Source: Marinilabiliales bacterium (lineage in GTDB: Bacteria; Bacteroidota; Bacteroidia; Bacteroidales; ML635J-15). Taken from it: DNA of 64,000 bases. Each line of letters opens with the position of its first letter. Position 1 is the first letter of the stretch. The notes below the pieces were generated by a model. That model saw only the letters and a list, made by a program, of their open reading frames with translations, searched no databases and was not told where the DNA came from. The position numbers and the translations under genes are program-made. The stretch covers positions 244,011 to 308,010 of the forward strand of contig PKTB01000017.1 in the NCBI GenBank assembly GCA_002869385.1, written 5' to 3'. Positions 10,146 through 21,282 of this stretch are shown piece by piece.

Positions 10146-12054
10146 TGTCTATTTTTTTTAGAACTATCTGATCATTATAAAATTCTCTTAGTTTATTAAT
10201 TGAACTATTCCAATCATTAAAATCCTTCTTCCTAATCAATGGATCAATAATGTAGATTTTTTTGCTATATAATATTATTTTGTCAGAAACAGAATAGCTC
10301 AAATCAATTTCATAGCTATATCTTGAAATACTTACATTACTGGGTAGGTAATCAACATAATACGATTATGGAATTTCCATCACACCATTAGTAACAAAAT
10401 ATTGGCTTTGTTGTAAGTCAAAATCTATAATCCTTGTTGTATCTATCGTCATATCAAACAATTCTTTATCGAATTCCAAGTTTAAATAAACAGAATTATT
10501 GATATTAAAAACTTTGTTTGATACTTCAAAATTATAGTCAATTTGTATTGGAATAGATCGATCGTCAAAGTCTCCCTGTTGTACATTAACAATTATTATA
10601 TTATTATTATAATTCTCAAGAAAATCATTAAATTGCTCTTCCCTTAAAGATGTATTTGATGTATGATAGTTGCGTAAAAAGTATGTCTTCAACTCCCCAG
10701 AGTAATTAACAGAAGCAACCCCAACTAATTTATCATTATCATATGAGCAACTAAACTCTTTTGTTGTCCCAGAATAAATTTCCAATTCAGCAGGAACTGT
10801 ATCAATTATATAGGAATTCCCATCAGCAAATAAAACTTGTCTTCCCTGAATTCTCTGAGCATATTCATTTATTGGTATATACTCTTCAGTTGCATCTAAA
10901 AAATATCTATTCCCATCAAAATCTAATACACATATCATATGATTATCAACCAACAAACTAGGTATAGAATAATCATATGGAATACTTCTAGTCCCGATCC
11001 ATCCCAATTTTGCATCAAACCCTGCCAAAATCAACATCTCTTTAAGTAGATTTGCTTTGCCCTTACAATCTCCATACCTATTATAAAATACTTGATATGC
11101 TCCCTCTGGTTTAAATCCCATAATTCCATTCTCAAACGCAATATATCGTATATTATCCTGCACCCAATAAAAGAGAGTTTCTATTTTGCACATTTCGGTT
11201 TCGCACTCATTCAACAAATCTTCAACAAATGATTGTAAGTTTTCAGATTCATTATTTACTTGAGAGTATAGCTGAATATAATAACTAAAAAGATCATAGA
11301 CATTACTCAATATACTGAAATGATCATCATTATTCTCATATGATTTCATGAGAATTACAAGGTGTGGGTATGATTTTGCAATTGGTGGAGAATATGGTTT
11401 TTCATCAAGTGGGGGCAATTCTGTTGCAATATATTTTATCTCTTTACCAACATGGGTCTCTTTAATTTCTTTGTATATATTATATCCTTTAAAATTCATC
11501 TCCAATATTTCAATTTCTAACCATTTTTGTACAAAAAAGACAATTTCTTTACGCAATATAGGATAACTATCATTAAAGAATATTCTATTAAAGTATTTTG
11601 TATCTGTATAATTTTTCAAATAATAAAAAGTAAACTCCTCACCTTTATTTTCAAAATCTTTTTCTATTGATACTTTTTTTGCATCATGATAAAACACTCC
11701 TTGAATCTGCACATCTGACATTACAGATTCTACATTTTGTTTTTTCCCTTTACTATTAAAAACACTAAAATCGACCACCCCAGAATTTTCATCAAAAAAA
11801 ATATTTTTAATAAAAAAATGGTTGTTTTTTAGTGTAACCATTTCTTCAGAAACTTCCACATTATAGTATAGATCATTTTTAGAGTTCAACTTAAAATTTA
11901 TTTTTGTAATAGAACTAGTGCATAATTCCATGTTTTTGGGTTACTCATCAGATATACTATCTATATATTCTATTTTATAGTTTCCTTGAGAATAAACTTT
12001 TAATGTAACTATAAACATAATTACCATGCAGAACATATATCTATATTTTTCCAT
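10132..12054 (-). pseudogene. DUF3857/transglutaminase-like exported protein, two in-frame TAA
   Basis: Exported DUF3857-transglutaminase protein, about 640 codons. The start at MEKYRYMFCMV (ATG ending 12054) gives a signal peptide ending VYSQ; an ATG ending 12081 is an alternative. A TAA at 11941-11943 (codon 38) and a TAA at 10366-10368 (codon 563) interrupt the frame. After the second, the frame continues with family-like sequence (SYYVDYLPSNVSISRY ... LREFYNDQIVLKK) to TAG at 10132-10134. The transglutaminase core is complete: NRYGDCKGKANLL (Cys), VDNHMICVLDF (His), YFLDATEEY (Asp). It is therefore the catalytic-looking partner of the degenerate homologue encoded next and overlapping it. 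A role in envelope protein cross-linking or proteolysis is inference. Confidence 0.75.
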
Positions 12055-12199
12055 AGATAATTTTAACATACCACTATTCATTTATATAAACTAGGTATTA
12101 ATAAATACTTGTTAGTGTCAAAAGAAACCTTTATAAAATAAATCTATTTTTTTTAGAATTAAAAATAATATTTGGATTTTATTCCATTTAAAAATAATA

Positions 12200-12228
12200 A
12201 CCGGAACAATCATCAAGATCATTCCGGT
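12200..12228 (-). terminator. Terminator after the TonB receptor gene
   Basis: Inverted repeat ACCGGAA/TTCCGGT (12200-12206, 12222-12228) with a partly paired interior; on the minus strand it is followed by a T-rich stretch. It lies about 20 bases beyond the receptor stop. Confidence 0.7.
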
Positions 12229-12247
12229 CAAAATACTATAAAGTATT

Positions 12248-14719
12248 TTAAAAAGTCAGTACCAAACCACCCATAAAATTAATTCCTGCTTGTGGATAAT
12301 AATAAGCCCAGGTTTGTTCTGCTACCTGCTCGTACCAAATTCCGCCGTAAGCATTATTTGAATATTCCACATTAAGAATATTATTAACCATGAATTTTAA
12401 TTGCACCTGGCTAAAAAGTTTAGTGTTAAATGAATAATCCAATTGAAGATTATTTACCCAATATGCATCCAGCATTCTATTCTCATTTGATGTATTATCA
12501 AAATACTGGTCACCCACATATTTTGAAACCCAGCTGATATTTAATCCGCTAATTGGTTTGTAAGAAACAATACCCGATGAAATAATATTTGGGGAATAAG
12601 CAATATTTGTCTCACCTAAATCAAATGATTCCAGAGTTTCGTTCCACATTTCATCGTATGCATAAGCCCATGATGTGAAGTTTTTAATCTTATTCTGACT
12701 TAATGTTACATTTCCATCAATACTCAAAGCACTGAAAGGTTTAAGACCAACTGAAAACTCAATACCGGCACGATAACTCTCAGGAACATTAGTCATAATA
12801 TCATAACCTACGCTGGATTTCTCACCTGTTGGAACCAACTGATTTTCATAGTCCATATAGTATAAATTCAGTCCAAAGTTAAAACTTGGATTAGCGTACA
12901 TATATCCAAACTCAATATCATTAAGCTTCTCGGCTAATGGCGTTTTATTTGGATCACCTGTTGCATCTTTAAAATTTGTTCGTGTTGGTTCACGATTTGA
13001 TACTGCAAATGATGCATAAGTTTTCATCTTATCATTTATAAAATAATACAAACCGGCTTTTGGGTTAATAAAATCAAAAGTGTGTGATTTAGTTAAATCT
13101 TTTTGTGAACCATCAGGCATTAAATCATAATCATAACCTGCCATATCATAATCAATATGGCGATACTGAACATCTCCATAAACAAACAAATAATTAACTA
13201 CCTGATAATTCAATTTTGTAAATACATTCATTGAAGTTTTTGTGCCGGTATTTCTGTACCATTCATAATCCTTTTCAACATCACCCGGATTACTCATCCA
13301 TATTATATTTCCAAAATGATCACCATCGTACTTATTTCCAGCACCACCAATATTTACTCTAAGCTTTTTGGATTTATAATTAACAGCAAAAGTCCCTCCA
13401 TAAAAATCGTTACCCATCATTTTTCTCTGAATAATGTCGCTTTCAGTAAGAACTATATTTGGAGAAGCTATTGTATCAGTACCACTAATTACAGGCAATC
13501 CGGGAATAATAACATTTGGCAATCCATATTCTTCAAGAACCCTGTCTTCTTTATACTGCTCATAATAACCATCACCACGTGTATAGTGTATACCAGCATT
13601 GATGTCAATCTTTTTATTTATCATAAATGAATAAAATAATTGATAATGTGTCTGAATATAATTATCAGTTTGATCTTCATAATATTGTCTGTTCCCGTCT
13701 TTATCAAAATACTCTCCTGCAGGATTATATGTTCTGTCAACATCAAGCATATAATCAGGACAACCCCACCATGAGATACCATTACGTTCACGACCATGAA
13801 TAAAGTTGAATTTTAGAAGGCTTTTTTCTTTTCTCCATGCAGTAGTAAACATTACTGCCTGATTCTTAGTAAAAGAATTCTCAACATATCCGTCACTACT
13901 GATATTAGATAATCTTAAATCAAAAGATAGCCCATTCTTAAGAAGACCTGTCCCAACACTAATATTCTGTTTAAAAGTATTATAACTTCCACCCATTGCA
14001 CTTACTTGTGCATAAGGTTTTGTTGAAGGATTTCCTGTCAAGAAGTTCATACTGCCTCCAAAAGATGCAGCTCCATTTGTTGATGTCCCGACACCTCTGG
14101 TTATTTGAACGCTATTGACAGAACTTCCAAAATCAGGCATATTAACCCAAAAAACAGTTTGTGATTCTGCATCGTTAAGAGGCATTCCGTTTACCGTTAC
14201 ATTTATACGTGTTGGATCGGTTCCACGGATACGATAATTTGTATATCCTATACCTGTTCCTGTTTCAGATGTTGCAACAAATGATGGAGTTAATTCCAAC
14301 ATATATGGCAAATCCTGAGTAACATTTCTCGCTGATAAAGATGCAGCATCAACAGTTGTATTTGCAACAGGAGCAACTTCATCAGCGCGGGTTGCAGTAA
14401 CAATGACCTCAGGACGCATCATTCTTGAGATATACATTTTAATATCTCCGATGTTTTGAGTTTTTGCCTCTCGCTCAACACGATATTCATACTCTAAATA
14501 CCCAACAAAAGTGAATAATAAAACAGGTTTAGGTTTGGTAGTCGTTATAACAAAATAACCTGCAGCATCTGTTATAACACCATTAGTGGTTCCTTTTTCG
14601 ACAACATTTGCTCCAACTAAAGGATCCCCACCGGGATCAACAACTCTACCACGTACTTCCTGCGAATAAATTTGAAGTACAAAAAAACTTAAAAAAGTAA
14701 TTAATAAAATTCGTTTCAT
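12248..14719 (-). CDS. TonB-dependent receptor, probably thiamine/TPP-related uptake
   Basis: Outer-membrane TonB-dependent receptor of 823 residues. Signal peptide residues 1-19 (ends IYSQ), carboxypeptidase-regulatory-like domain about 20-105 (GRVVDPGGDPLVGANV), plug domain about 115-230 (YRIRGTDPTRINVTVNGMPL, ITRGVGTSTNGAASFGGSMNF), then a 22-strand-type barrel ending in F. The frame is intact. A TPP riboswitch lies in its leader, so the receptor is most likely switched off by thiamine diphosphate and imports thiamine or a precursor. The substrate call rests on that riboswitch, not on the receptor sequence. No thiamine-biosynthesis genes follow it. Confidence 0.9.
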   Translation of the reverse strand: MKRILLITFLSFFVLQIYSQEVRGRVVDPGGDPLVGANVVEKGTTNGVITDAAGYFVITTTKPKPVLLFTFVGYLEYEYRVEREAKTQNIGDIKMYISRMMRPEVIVTATRADEVAPVANTTVDAASLSARNVTQDLPYMLELTPSFVATSETGTGIGYTNYRIRGTDPTRINVTVNGMPLNDAESQTVFWVNMPDFGSSVNSVQITRGVGTSTNGAASFGGSMNFLTGNPSTKPYAQVSAMGGSYNTFKQNISVGTGLLKNGLSFDLRLSNISSDGYVENSFTKNQAVMFTTAWRKEKSLLKFNFIHGRERNGISWWGCPDYMLDVDRTYNPAGEYFDKDGNRQYYEDQTDNYIQTHYQLFYSFMINKKIDINAGIHYTRGDGYYEQYKEDRVLEEYGLPNVIIPGLPVISGTDTIASPNIVLTESDIIQRKMMGNDFYGGTFAVNYKSKKLRVNIGGAGNKYDGDHFGNIIWMSNPGDVEKDYEWYRNTGTKTSMNVFTKLNYQVVNYLFVYGDVQYRHIDYDMAGYDYDLMPDGSQKDLTKSHTFDFINPKAGLYYFINDKMKTYASFAVSNREPTRTNFKDATGDPNKTPLAEKLNDIEFGYMYANPSFNFGLNLYYMDYENQLVPTGEKSSVGYDIMTNVPESYRAGIEFSVGLKPFSALSIDGNVTLSQNKIKNFTSWAYAYDEMWNETLESFDLGETNIAYSPNIISSGIVSYKPISGLNISWVSKYVGDQYFDNTSNENRMLDAYWVNNLQLDYSFNTKLFSQVQLKFMVNNILNVEYSNNAYGGIWYEQVAEQTWAYYYPQAGINFMGGLVLTF

Positions 14720-14781
14720 GATAATTAAAAATTTAAAATTAAACTTTAATCGGGATGAAACTAAACGGTATTTGATTCATG

Positions 14782-14866
14782 CTCTTCCCTTCGGCAGCAT
14801 TACCTGCATCAGGTTCAAAGGGTATGATCTCAGCCGGTTGGCACCCCCGTCTCATTTTGAGACAAT
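14782..14866 (-). promoter_or_regulatory. TPP riboswitch (THI element)
   Basis: Read on the minus strand this leader contains the conserved thi-box pieces in order: GGGGGTGCC, GGCTGAGATCATACCC, TTTGAACCTGATGCAGG, TAATGCTGCCGAAGGGAAGAG split by short loops. This is the TPP-binding aptamer. A short perfect hairpin (GTCTC/GAGAC) abuts its 5' side. It ends about 60 bases before the ATG of the TonB receptor, so translational or early transcriptional control by thiamine diphosphate is expected. Confidence 0.93.
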
Positions 14867-15076
14867 GCAAAGGTATATAAATTTTCTTTCTTTCAAAATG
14901 ATTAATAACATATAGACTTTGAACATAAAGAAAACATTAATTATTAATTATTAGTTACCAACACGACATTATACAGATCATAATATCAAACAACATACTT
15001 TTTAACTAATAAGACATACAATATCCAAACTTTTTATTATTTATTACGTTTATCAAAAAAACAATCCTTATTAATA

Positions 15077-17326
15077 ATGAAGAAAGCAATACTATTCCTA
15101 GCTTTTTCATTCTTGTGTATTAAATTGATATTATCTCAATCATGGCAATATGCAAAAATGTATGGAGGTAGCTCATTAAGTTTAGATAGACCTTTAAATC
15201 TTGAAGTTGACACATACGGAAATTCCTACGTATTTGGAAATTATGGATCAGATGCTGAATTTAACGATAGTATTTTACCTCATTTCAATGATAATAGAAG
15301 AGTATCATATTTAGCAAAATTTGATTGCAATGGAAATATTTTATGGTCAAAAACTGTAGCAAATGCATAAAATTCCGAAGATGTTGCTAACTATATGATA
15401 CTTAAAGATTCTATATTATATTTAAGTGGAACATGTACAATAGCTCCATCTCAACAAGTTTGGTTTCTTGATACTGTTTTTATTCACAATTCACCAGACA
15501 ATCCTGATCCTCCAGTATACCCATGGATTACTAATAATAAATATACATATCTGCTAAAAGTAGACTTAAATGGGAATATACTTGATTTCAACTTATTTCA
15601 TTTAAATATTGAAGAACCAGATGACTTAGTTTCTGATTATTTGATTTGGAATCCTATCTTTAGAACACCTTTTCATATTGATAATGATGGCAATATTTAC
15701 TTATTAACTAATCGAACAAATAATTACCCTACTACTCTTTGTATAAATGGAATTGAGGTGTGTGATATAATACCAGAGGATTATTATTTCTCAACATATC
15801 TCATCAAATGTGACAGTGAATGTAACTTCATATGGATTAAATCCCTTTATGAAGAAATTAGTGAACCTGAAAGTCATAAATTAATAACTAACATCTTAGA
15901 TTTAGCAAGTGATTCTGACAACAATCTATATCTCGTTGGTTATATAGAATCCAATAGCATTGGTGGTGCATATTACCAAACTCCTACTACCATTACAATT
16001 ATTGACAATCATACTCTCCACACATACAAAAAAGGAGATTACGTTTCTATATTATACAAATTAAATGAAAATGGAGACTACATTTGGGCCAAACAAACGT
16101 AAAGTTACAACGTTAGTCAAACAGCTAGTTATTCAAAATTCACCTCAATAATTATTAATGAAGAGTCAAACAATATATTTGTTGGAGGGAATGCTATGGC
16201 TAAAACGACAACTATTCCAGGTGTTAGCACAATTTACGGTGAGCAAGATACTCTTACAAACTATTTAGGATTGGAGCATGCCTTACCGTATCTCGGAATA
16301 ATTGCAAACTATGATTTAGATGGTAATTATAAGTGGGTAAAAACTGCTAATTCCTATCGATCTGAAATTGGTTTTATTGATTTTTATGAAAATAATTTAT
16401 ATGCTGGAACAGAATGGAGAACAACACTAATACATGGAACTCAAACCATTGTCAATGACTTATATACTAATAACTTTTCTATATTAAGTTGGGATATTGA
16501 TGGAAATCCAATAAACCTTATTGAATCCTCAGAAAATGGAGACCCTCAACTTGCATTATGTCTTTATGGCATTAAGCATTCAATCAATGGTGATATTATT
16601 GTAAATGGAATGTTTAAAAACAACTTTATTTTGGTGACAAATTCATTAACAAATCTAGATTTTAAACCATTTATCGCCAAATATGGCAATTCACCACCGA
16701 TCTATAATGATTATTCTTTATCTATTTGCTATGGAGATGAGTATAATGGAATATTTTTTACTGAAAGTGGACAATATCAGATAATATTAGAGTCATCTAC
16801 ACCTAATATAGACAGCATTATTAATCTAAATCTCACAGTATCAGAACCTCTAAGTACAGGCATCCCTGATACAATAATCTGCACAAATGAGCTATATACT
16901 TTTTACTCTATCAATGATTGCAATACATATCAATGGAGTACAGGTTCACAAACGTATTCTGAAGAATTATTTTATCCGGAAGAAGGTCAATATTTTGTTT
17001 ATGTAACATTAACCGATGATTATTGTTCAGGGATTGATACAATTTTGATTAAAACTCAATTATGCACAAATACGAACGGTATAAATGTAGAAGAAATAGA
17101 AATTTCTCCAAACCCCACACAAAATATACTAAATATAAAAACATCTAATTATCAACAAATCAAGAATTATTCTATAATAGATAATACAGGAAAGACTGTT
17201 TTAAATGGTTATCCCAATAGTATACACGAAATTTCAATCCCTTTAAATGACCTTACACCAGGAGTCTATACAATAGTTTTTAAAACAAATATTTCAACCT
17301 ACACAAAAACATTTATTAAAACCTAA
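15077..17326 (+). pseudogene. T9SS-sorted beta-propeller-like protein, two in-frame TAA
   Basis: Secreted protein of about 749 residues. It has a signal peptide (residues 1-21, ILSQ) and repeated strands of the type DTYGNSYVFGNYGS ... YLAKFDCNGNILWSKT, the delta-60/SBBP-like propeller repeat found in Bacteroidota cell-surface proteins. A Por-type tail follows (ISPNPTQNILNIKTSNY ... GVYTIVFKT). TAA codons at 15368-15370 (codon 98) and 16100-16102 (codon 342) interrupt one continuous frame. The three pieces are in phase and the repeat pattern runs across both stops (for example LSKTVANA stop NSEDVANYMILKDSILY). No frameshift is seen. It stands alone. Confidence 0.75.
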
Positions 17327-17360
17327 GAACTTTTCTTTAAATTACTATCTCAAATAAATA

Positions 17361-17900
17361 TTATTTCTGATCCAGATATCCTTCCCGCAGAAGTTTATAC
17401 TCACCTGTATCAGGATTTAAATCGTAAATATTGAAATTTGTTTTGATATCAAAACCTTCTGATCTAACTGCAAGATTTATAGAGGCTGATCCATCTTCAC
17501 CGGAACGGATTCTATGAAAAACTCCATTTGGCCAAATTAGCATAACAGGACCTTCATAAACAAGCTTACCGTCCTGCTCAACTGAATTAGCTGTTACTGT
17601 AAAACTTTCTATTTTCTTATAATCAGGATGATAAACATCAACATACCTTACACCACTAAGAACCATAAGATAATCCGATTGATGCGGATGCATATACCAG
17701 GGACGTTCAACTCCTTCGATACTTCCAGGTGAAACAGCATTATATTTATGTAAAACTCTATCAACACCACTTATTTCTGGTATTTGATCCATTGGGAGAA
17801 TATCGAACGAAACTCCCTCTGTTTTACGAAATTCTTTTAAAGGGATGATTTTGTAAAATCTAGGCTTTTCTAATATAACTTCGTTAATCGAATTATTCAT
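17361..17900 (-). CDS. Cupin-fold protein (sugar-epimerase-like)
   Basis: Protein of 179 residues with a cupin-like core: HPHQSDYLMVLSGVRYVDVY around residue 75 and a later MLIWPNGVFHRIRSGEDG segment. The fold resembles dTDP-4-dehydrorhamnose 3,5-epimerase-like or WxcM-like cupins, but the catalytic signature of those enzymes is not evident, so I do not assign a reaction. The ATG ending at 17900 is chosen over an upstream codon. Confidence 0.55.
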   Translation of the reverse strand: MNNSINEVILEKPRFYKIIPLKEFRKTEGVSFDILPMDQIPEISGVDRVLHKYNAVSPGSIEGVERPWYMHPHQSDYLMVLSGVRYVDVYHPDYKKIESFTVTANSVEQDGKLVYEGPVMLIWPNGVFHRIRSGEDGSASINLAVRSEGFDIKTNFNIYDLNPDTGEYKLLREGYLDQK

Positions 17901-17964
17901 AAACAATAATTTACTTAGACAAACAACTAATTTGTCATAAAGTTTTCAAATCAATTAACAAAAT

Positions 17965-18330
17965 TTAAAATGGAAGATCGTCTCCCGGATCATCATCTAC
18001 TTCAAATGGTATATCATTTTCAGTAATCGGAGGAATATCTCCTGAAGGAGAATCAGAGCCTCCTGCCTGATTTACTTCTACTTTCCAGCATTTTAAATCA
18101 GTATACCAATTATTATTATATTCCCTACTTTCAATATCGAAATATACTTTTACAATATCGCTTTCAGTAAATGAATTGAAATCAACTCTGTCACCCCAGG
18201 TAGTAAAACAAATCATTTTAGGGTAATCAGCCTGTGTTTCAATAACAAAATTTTGTTTTTTCCAAGGGCCGTTTTTACCATCACCTGTTACAGGTGGTAA
18301 TTTTTTTATAAGTTTTCCTTCAATTTCCAT
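17965..18330 (-). CDS. DUF3127 domain protein
   Basis: Protein of 121 residues matching DUF3127, a Bacteroidota family with an OB-like beta fold. The N-terminus reads MEIEGKLIKKLPPVTGDGKNG and the core WKKQNFVIETQADYPKMICF; the C-terminus is acidic (DDDPGDDLPF), reminiscent of single-stranded DNA-binding protein tails. That resemblance suggests nucleic-acid or partner binding but proves nothing. It lies downstream of pyruvate phosphate dikinase with a terminator between them. Confidence 0.75.
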   Translation of the reverse strand: MEIEGKLIKKLPPVTGDGKNGPWKKQNFVIETQADYPKMICFTTWGDRVDFNSFTESDIVKVYFDIESREYNNNWYTDLKCWKVEVNQAGGSDSPSGDIPPITENDIPFEVDDDPGDDLPF

Positions 18331-18350
18331 AATTATGAGTTAAGTTAAAA

Positions 18351-18378
18351 ATACAGAGACCCAATTGGATCTCTGTAT
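18351..18378 (-). terminator. Terminator after pyruvate phosphate dikinase
   Basis: Perfect 9-bp stem ATACAGAGA/TCTCTGTAT with a 10-base loop; on the minus strand a run of T follows. It lies just beyond the stop of the dikinase gene. Confidence 0.85.
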
Positions 18379-18398
18379 CAATATTAAGGTTTGTTTTA

Positions 18399-21125
18399 TT
18401 ATCTTACATTTGCCTGAGCAGCTGCTAATCTTGCTATTGGCACTCTAAATGGAGAACAACTTACATAAGCTAATCCTGCACGATGACAGAATTCTACTGA
18501 TGAAGGCTCGCCACCATGCTCACCACAAATACCTAATTTAATATCAGGACGTGCTTGTTTACCTTTTTCAACAGCCATTTCAACAAGTTGACAAACACCA
18601 GTTTGATCTAAAACTTGGAACGGGTCGTTTTTCAACAAACCTTTCTGAAGATAGATAGGTAAGAATTTTGCAGCATCATCACGACTGTAACCAAAAGTCA
18701 TTTGAGTTAGGTCGTTTGTGCCGAATGAGAAGAACTCTGCATGTTCTGCAATTTCATCAGCTGTAAGAGCTGCACGTGGAATTTCAATCATTGTACATAC
18801 TAAATAATCAACTTTAATTCCTTTTTCTGCAAATACTTCTTCAGCAACTCTACGGATAATTTCTTCCTGCATTTTGAGTTCTTTAACAGTACCTACAAGT
18901 GGAACCATTATTTCAGGTTTTGGATTTAATCCTTTAGCTTTAAGATTACAAGCAGCTTCAATAATAGCTCGAGCTTGCATTTCTGTAATTTCAGGATATG
19001 TATTTCCTAAACGACAACCACGGTGTCCTAACATTGGGTTAATCTCGTGTAAAGCTTCAACTTTTGCTTTTACTTCTTCAACAGAAACGTTAAGTTCCTT
19101 GGCCATTTCAATTTGTGATTTCTCGTCATTTGGAGTAAACTCATGTAATGGTGGGTCTAACAAACGAACTGTAACTCCATATCCGTCCATTGCTTCGAAA
19201 ATACCTTCGAAGTCACCTCTTTGCATTGGTAATAATTTTTTAAGAGCTTCTTTACGTCCTTCCTCATTTTCGGCAAGAATCATTTCTCTTACAGCTATAA
19301 TTCTTTCGCCTTCGAAGAACATATGCTCAGTACGACAAAGACCAATACCCTGAGCTCCAAATTCAACAGCAGTTTTTGCATCGTGTGGAGTATCAGCATT
19401 TGTTCTAACATTCATACGAGTATACTTGTCAGCAAGATCCATAATCTTACCAAAATTCCCTGCTAAAGCAGGAGTAATTGTTGGGACTTGTCCATCATAG
19501 ACTTCGCCGGTTGAACCGTTAAGTGAAATCCAATCTCCTTCTTTATATACTTTCCCATCAATAGTTAATGATTCGTGTGTAACTCTGATACCAGCAGCAC
19601 TGGAAACACAGCATTTACCCATACCACGTGCAACAACAGCAGCGTGAGATGTCATACCACCACGTTCTGTAAGAATACCTTGAGCAGCATACATTCCTTT
19701 TAAATCTTCAGGAGATGTTTCGCGACGAACAAGAATTACTTTCTAAGAAGGATCATTACTTACTATCTCTTCAGCTTTGTCAGCAGAGAAAACTACTTTT
19801 CCTGTAGCAGCTCCCGGTGAAGCAGGTAATCCTTTTGATAATACATTTGCAGCAGCAATACCATCTTTACTAAATACAGGATGTAATAACTCGTCAAGTT
19901 TATTAGTATCGCAACGCAAAAGTGCTGTTTTTTCATCAATCATGCCTTCTTCTAGCATCTCGATTGCCATTCTTACCATTGCAGCTCCGGTTCTCTTACC
20001 ATTTCCGGTTTGAAGCATCCACAATTTACCATCTTGAACAGTAAACTCAAGGTCTTGCATATCTGAATAGTGCTTTTCAAGTTTTGCCTGAACATCAAAA
20101 AGATCTTTATAAACATTATGCATTGATTCTTCTAATGAAGGGAATTTTGCAATTCTTTCATCTTCAGAAATTCCTGCTCTTTCAGCCCATCTCTTTGAAC
20201 CTTCTATTGTTATTTCCTGAGGAGTACGAACACCTGCAACAACATCTTCGCCTTGTGCATTAATCAAATACTCACCATTAAAGATATTTTCACCTGTAGA
20301 AGCATCACGACTAAAAGCAACTCCTGTAGCTGAGTTATCACCCATATTACCATAAACCATTGCCTGAACGTTTACTGCTGTTCCCCATTCACCTGGAATC
20401 TGTTCCATTCTTCTGTAAAGAATAGCACGTTCTGTATTCCATGAATCGAATACTGCACATACAGCACCCCAAAGCTGATCCCAAGTATCTGTTGGGAAGT
20501 CCATTCCTGCATGTTCACGTACAACAACTTTAAACTTCTCAACTACAGTTTGAAGTTCTTCAACAGTAAGTTCGTTATCAGAATTATATCCTTTTGCATC
20601 TTTAATTTCGTCAAGAACAAGCTCAAATGGATCGTGTGTTTGTCCTTTTGCTTCAACACCCATTACAACTCCACCATACATTTGAATAAAACGACGATAT
20701 GAGTCATAAGCAAATTTCTCGTTACCTGATTTCTCAGCAATTATTTTAACTGTATCATCATTTAAACCAAGGTTTAGTACAGTATCCATCATACCTGGCA
20801 TAGAAACTCTGGCTCCAGAGCGTACAGAAAGTAATAATGGAAAAGTATCACCACCTTTAGCGCCAAATTTTGCATTCATATTCCCCTCAACAAATTTCAT
20901 TGCATTCTCAACTTCATTTTTGAGTAAATCAACGACTTTGTCTCTACCTAACTGATTATATTCTGTACAAACATCTGTTGTAATTGTAAAACCCGGAGGT
21001 ACCGGTACACCAATCAAATTCATTTCGGCAAGGTTAGCACCTTTACCGCCTAATAAGTTTCTCATTGATGCATTACCTTCTGCTGTCTTATTTCCGAAGG
21101 TATAAACTCTTTTAATTTCTGTCAT
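18399..21125 (-). pseudogene. ppdK: Pyruvate phosphate dikinase, in-frame TAG at codon 461
   Basis: Pyruvate phosphate dikinase interconverts pyruvate, ATP and phosphate with phosphoenolpyruvate, AMP and diphosphate. The full frame of 908 residues has the normal length. Residues 1-about 380 form the nucleotide-binding domain (LLGGKGANLAEM, SVRSGARVSMPGMMDTVLNLG), then the swivelling phosphohistidine domain ([18 protein letters not shown], His494) and the PEP-binding barrel with the catalytic cysteine in [12 protein letters not shown] (Cys867). A TAG at 19743-19745 sits between DKAEEIVSNDPS and [16 protein letters not shown], in the linker just before the phosphohistidine domain. The upstream fragment would lack the catalytic histidine. 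All other landmarks are intact. A TAnnTTTG promoter element lies upstream, divergent from the Crp-family gene. Confidence 0.9.
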
Positions 21126-21190
21126 TTTTATTTATAATTTATTGATTATAAGACGATTAAATATTTTTGTTTTTACAAGAAAAAAACACT

Positions 21191-21198
21191 CAAAAATA
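21191..21198 (-). promoter_or_regulatory. -7 promoter element of ppdK, TATTTTTG
   Basis: On the minus strand TATTTTTG matches the Bacteroidota -7 consensus TAnnTTTG, about 65 bases before the dikinase start. No clear -33 box. Confidence 0.35.
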
Positions 21199-21265
21199 TA
21201 GAAAAAATATGTTTTATAAAAGTTTTTTATAGCATTATATTAAATATTTTTTCAAAGAATAGTAT

Positions 21266-21273
21266 TACTTTTG
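21266..21273 (+). promoter_or_regulatory. -7 promoter element of the Crp-family gene, TACTTTTG
   Basis: Matches TAnnTTTG and lies only 9 bases before the ATG at 21283, giving a near-leaderless transcript. It also argues that translation starts at 21283 and not at the TTG at 21271, which overlaps the element. Confidence 0.4.
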
Positions 21274-21282
21274 TTAATAAGG

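Noticed and set aside
14718..14915. A plus-strand frame of 65 codons across the TonB leader
   Set aside because: It overlaps the TPP riboswitch on the other strand and has no protein-like features.
15077..17326. Three separate small genes instead of one interrupted gene
   Set aside because: All three parts share one phase, only the first has a signal peptide and only the last has a sorting tail, and the gaps between them are open except for the single stops.
18874..19353. A plus-strand frame of about 159 codons inside ppdK
   Set aside because: It is antisense to a highly conserved enzyme region; the codon pattern of ppdK explains it.
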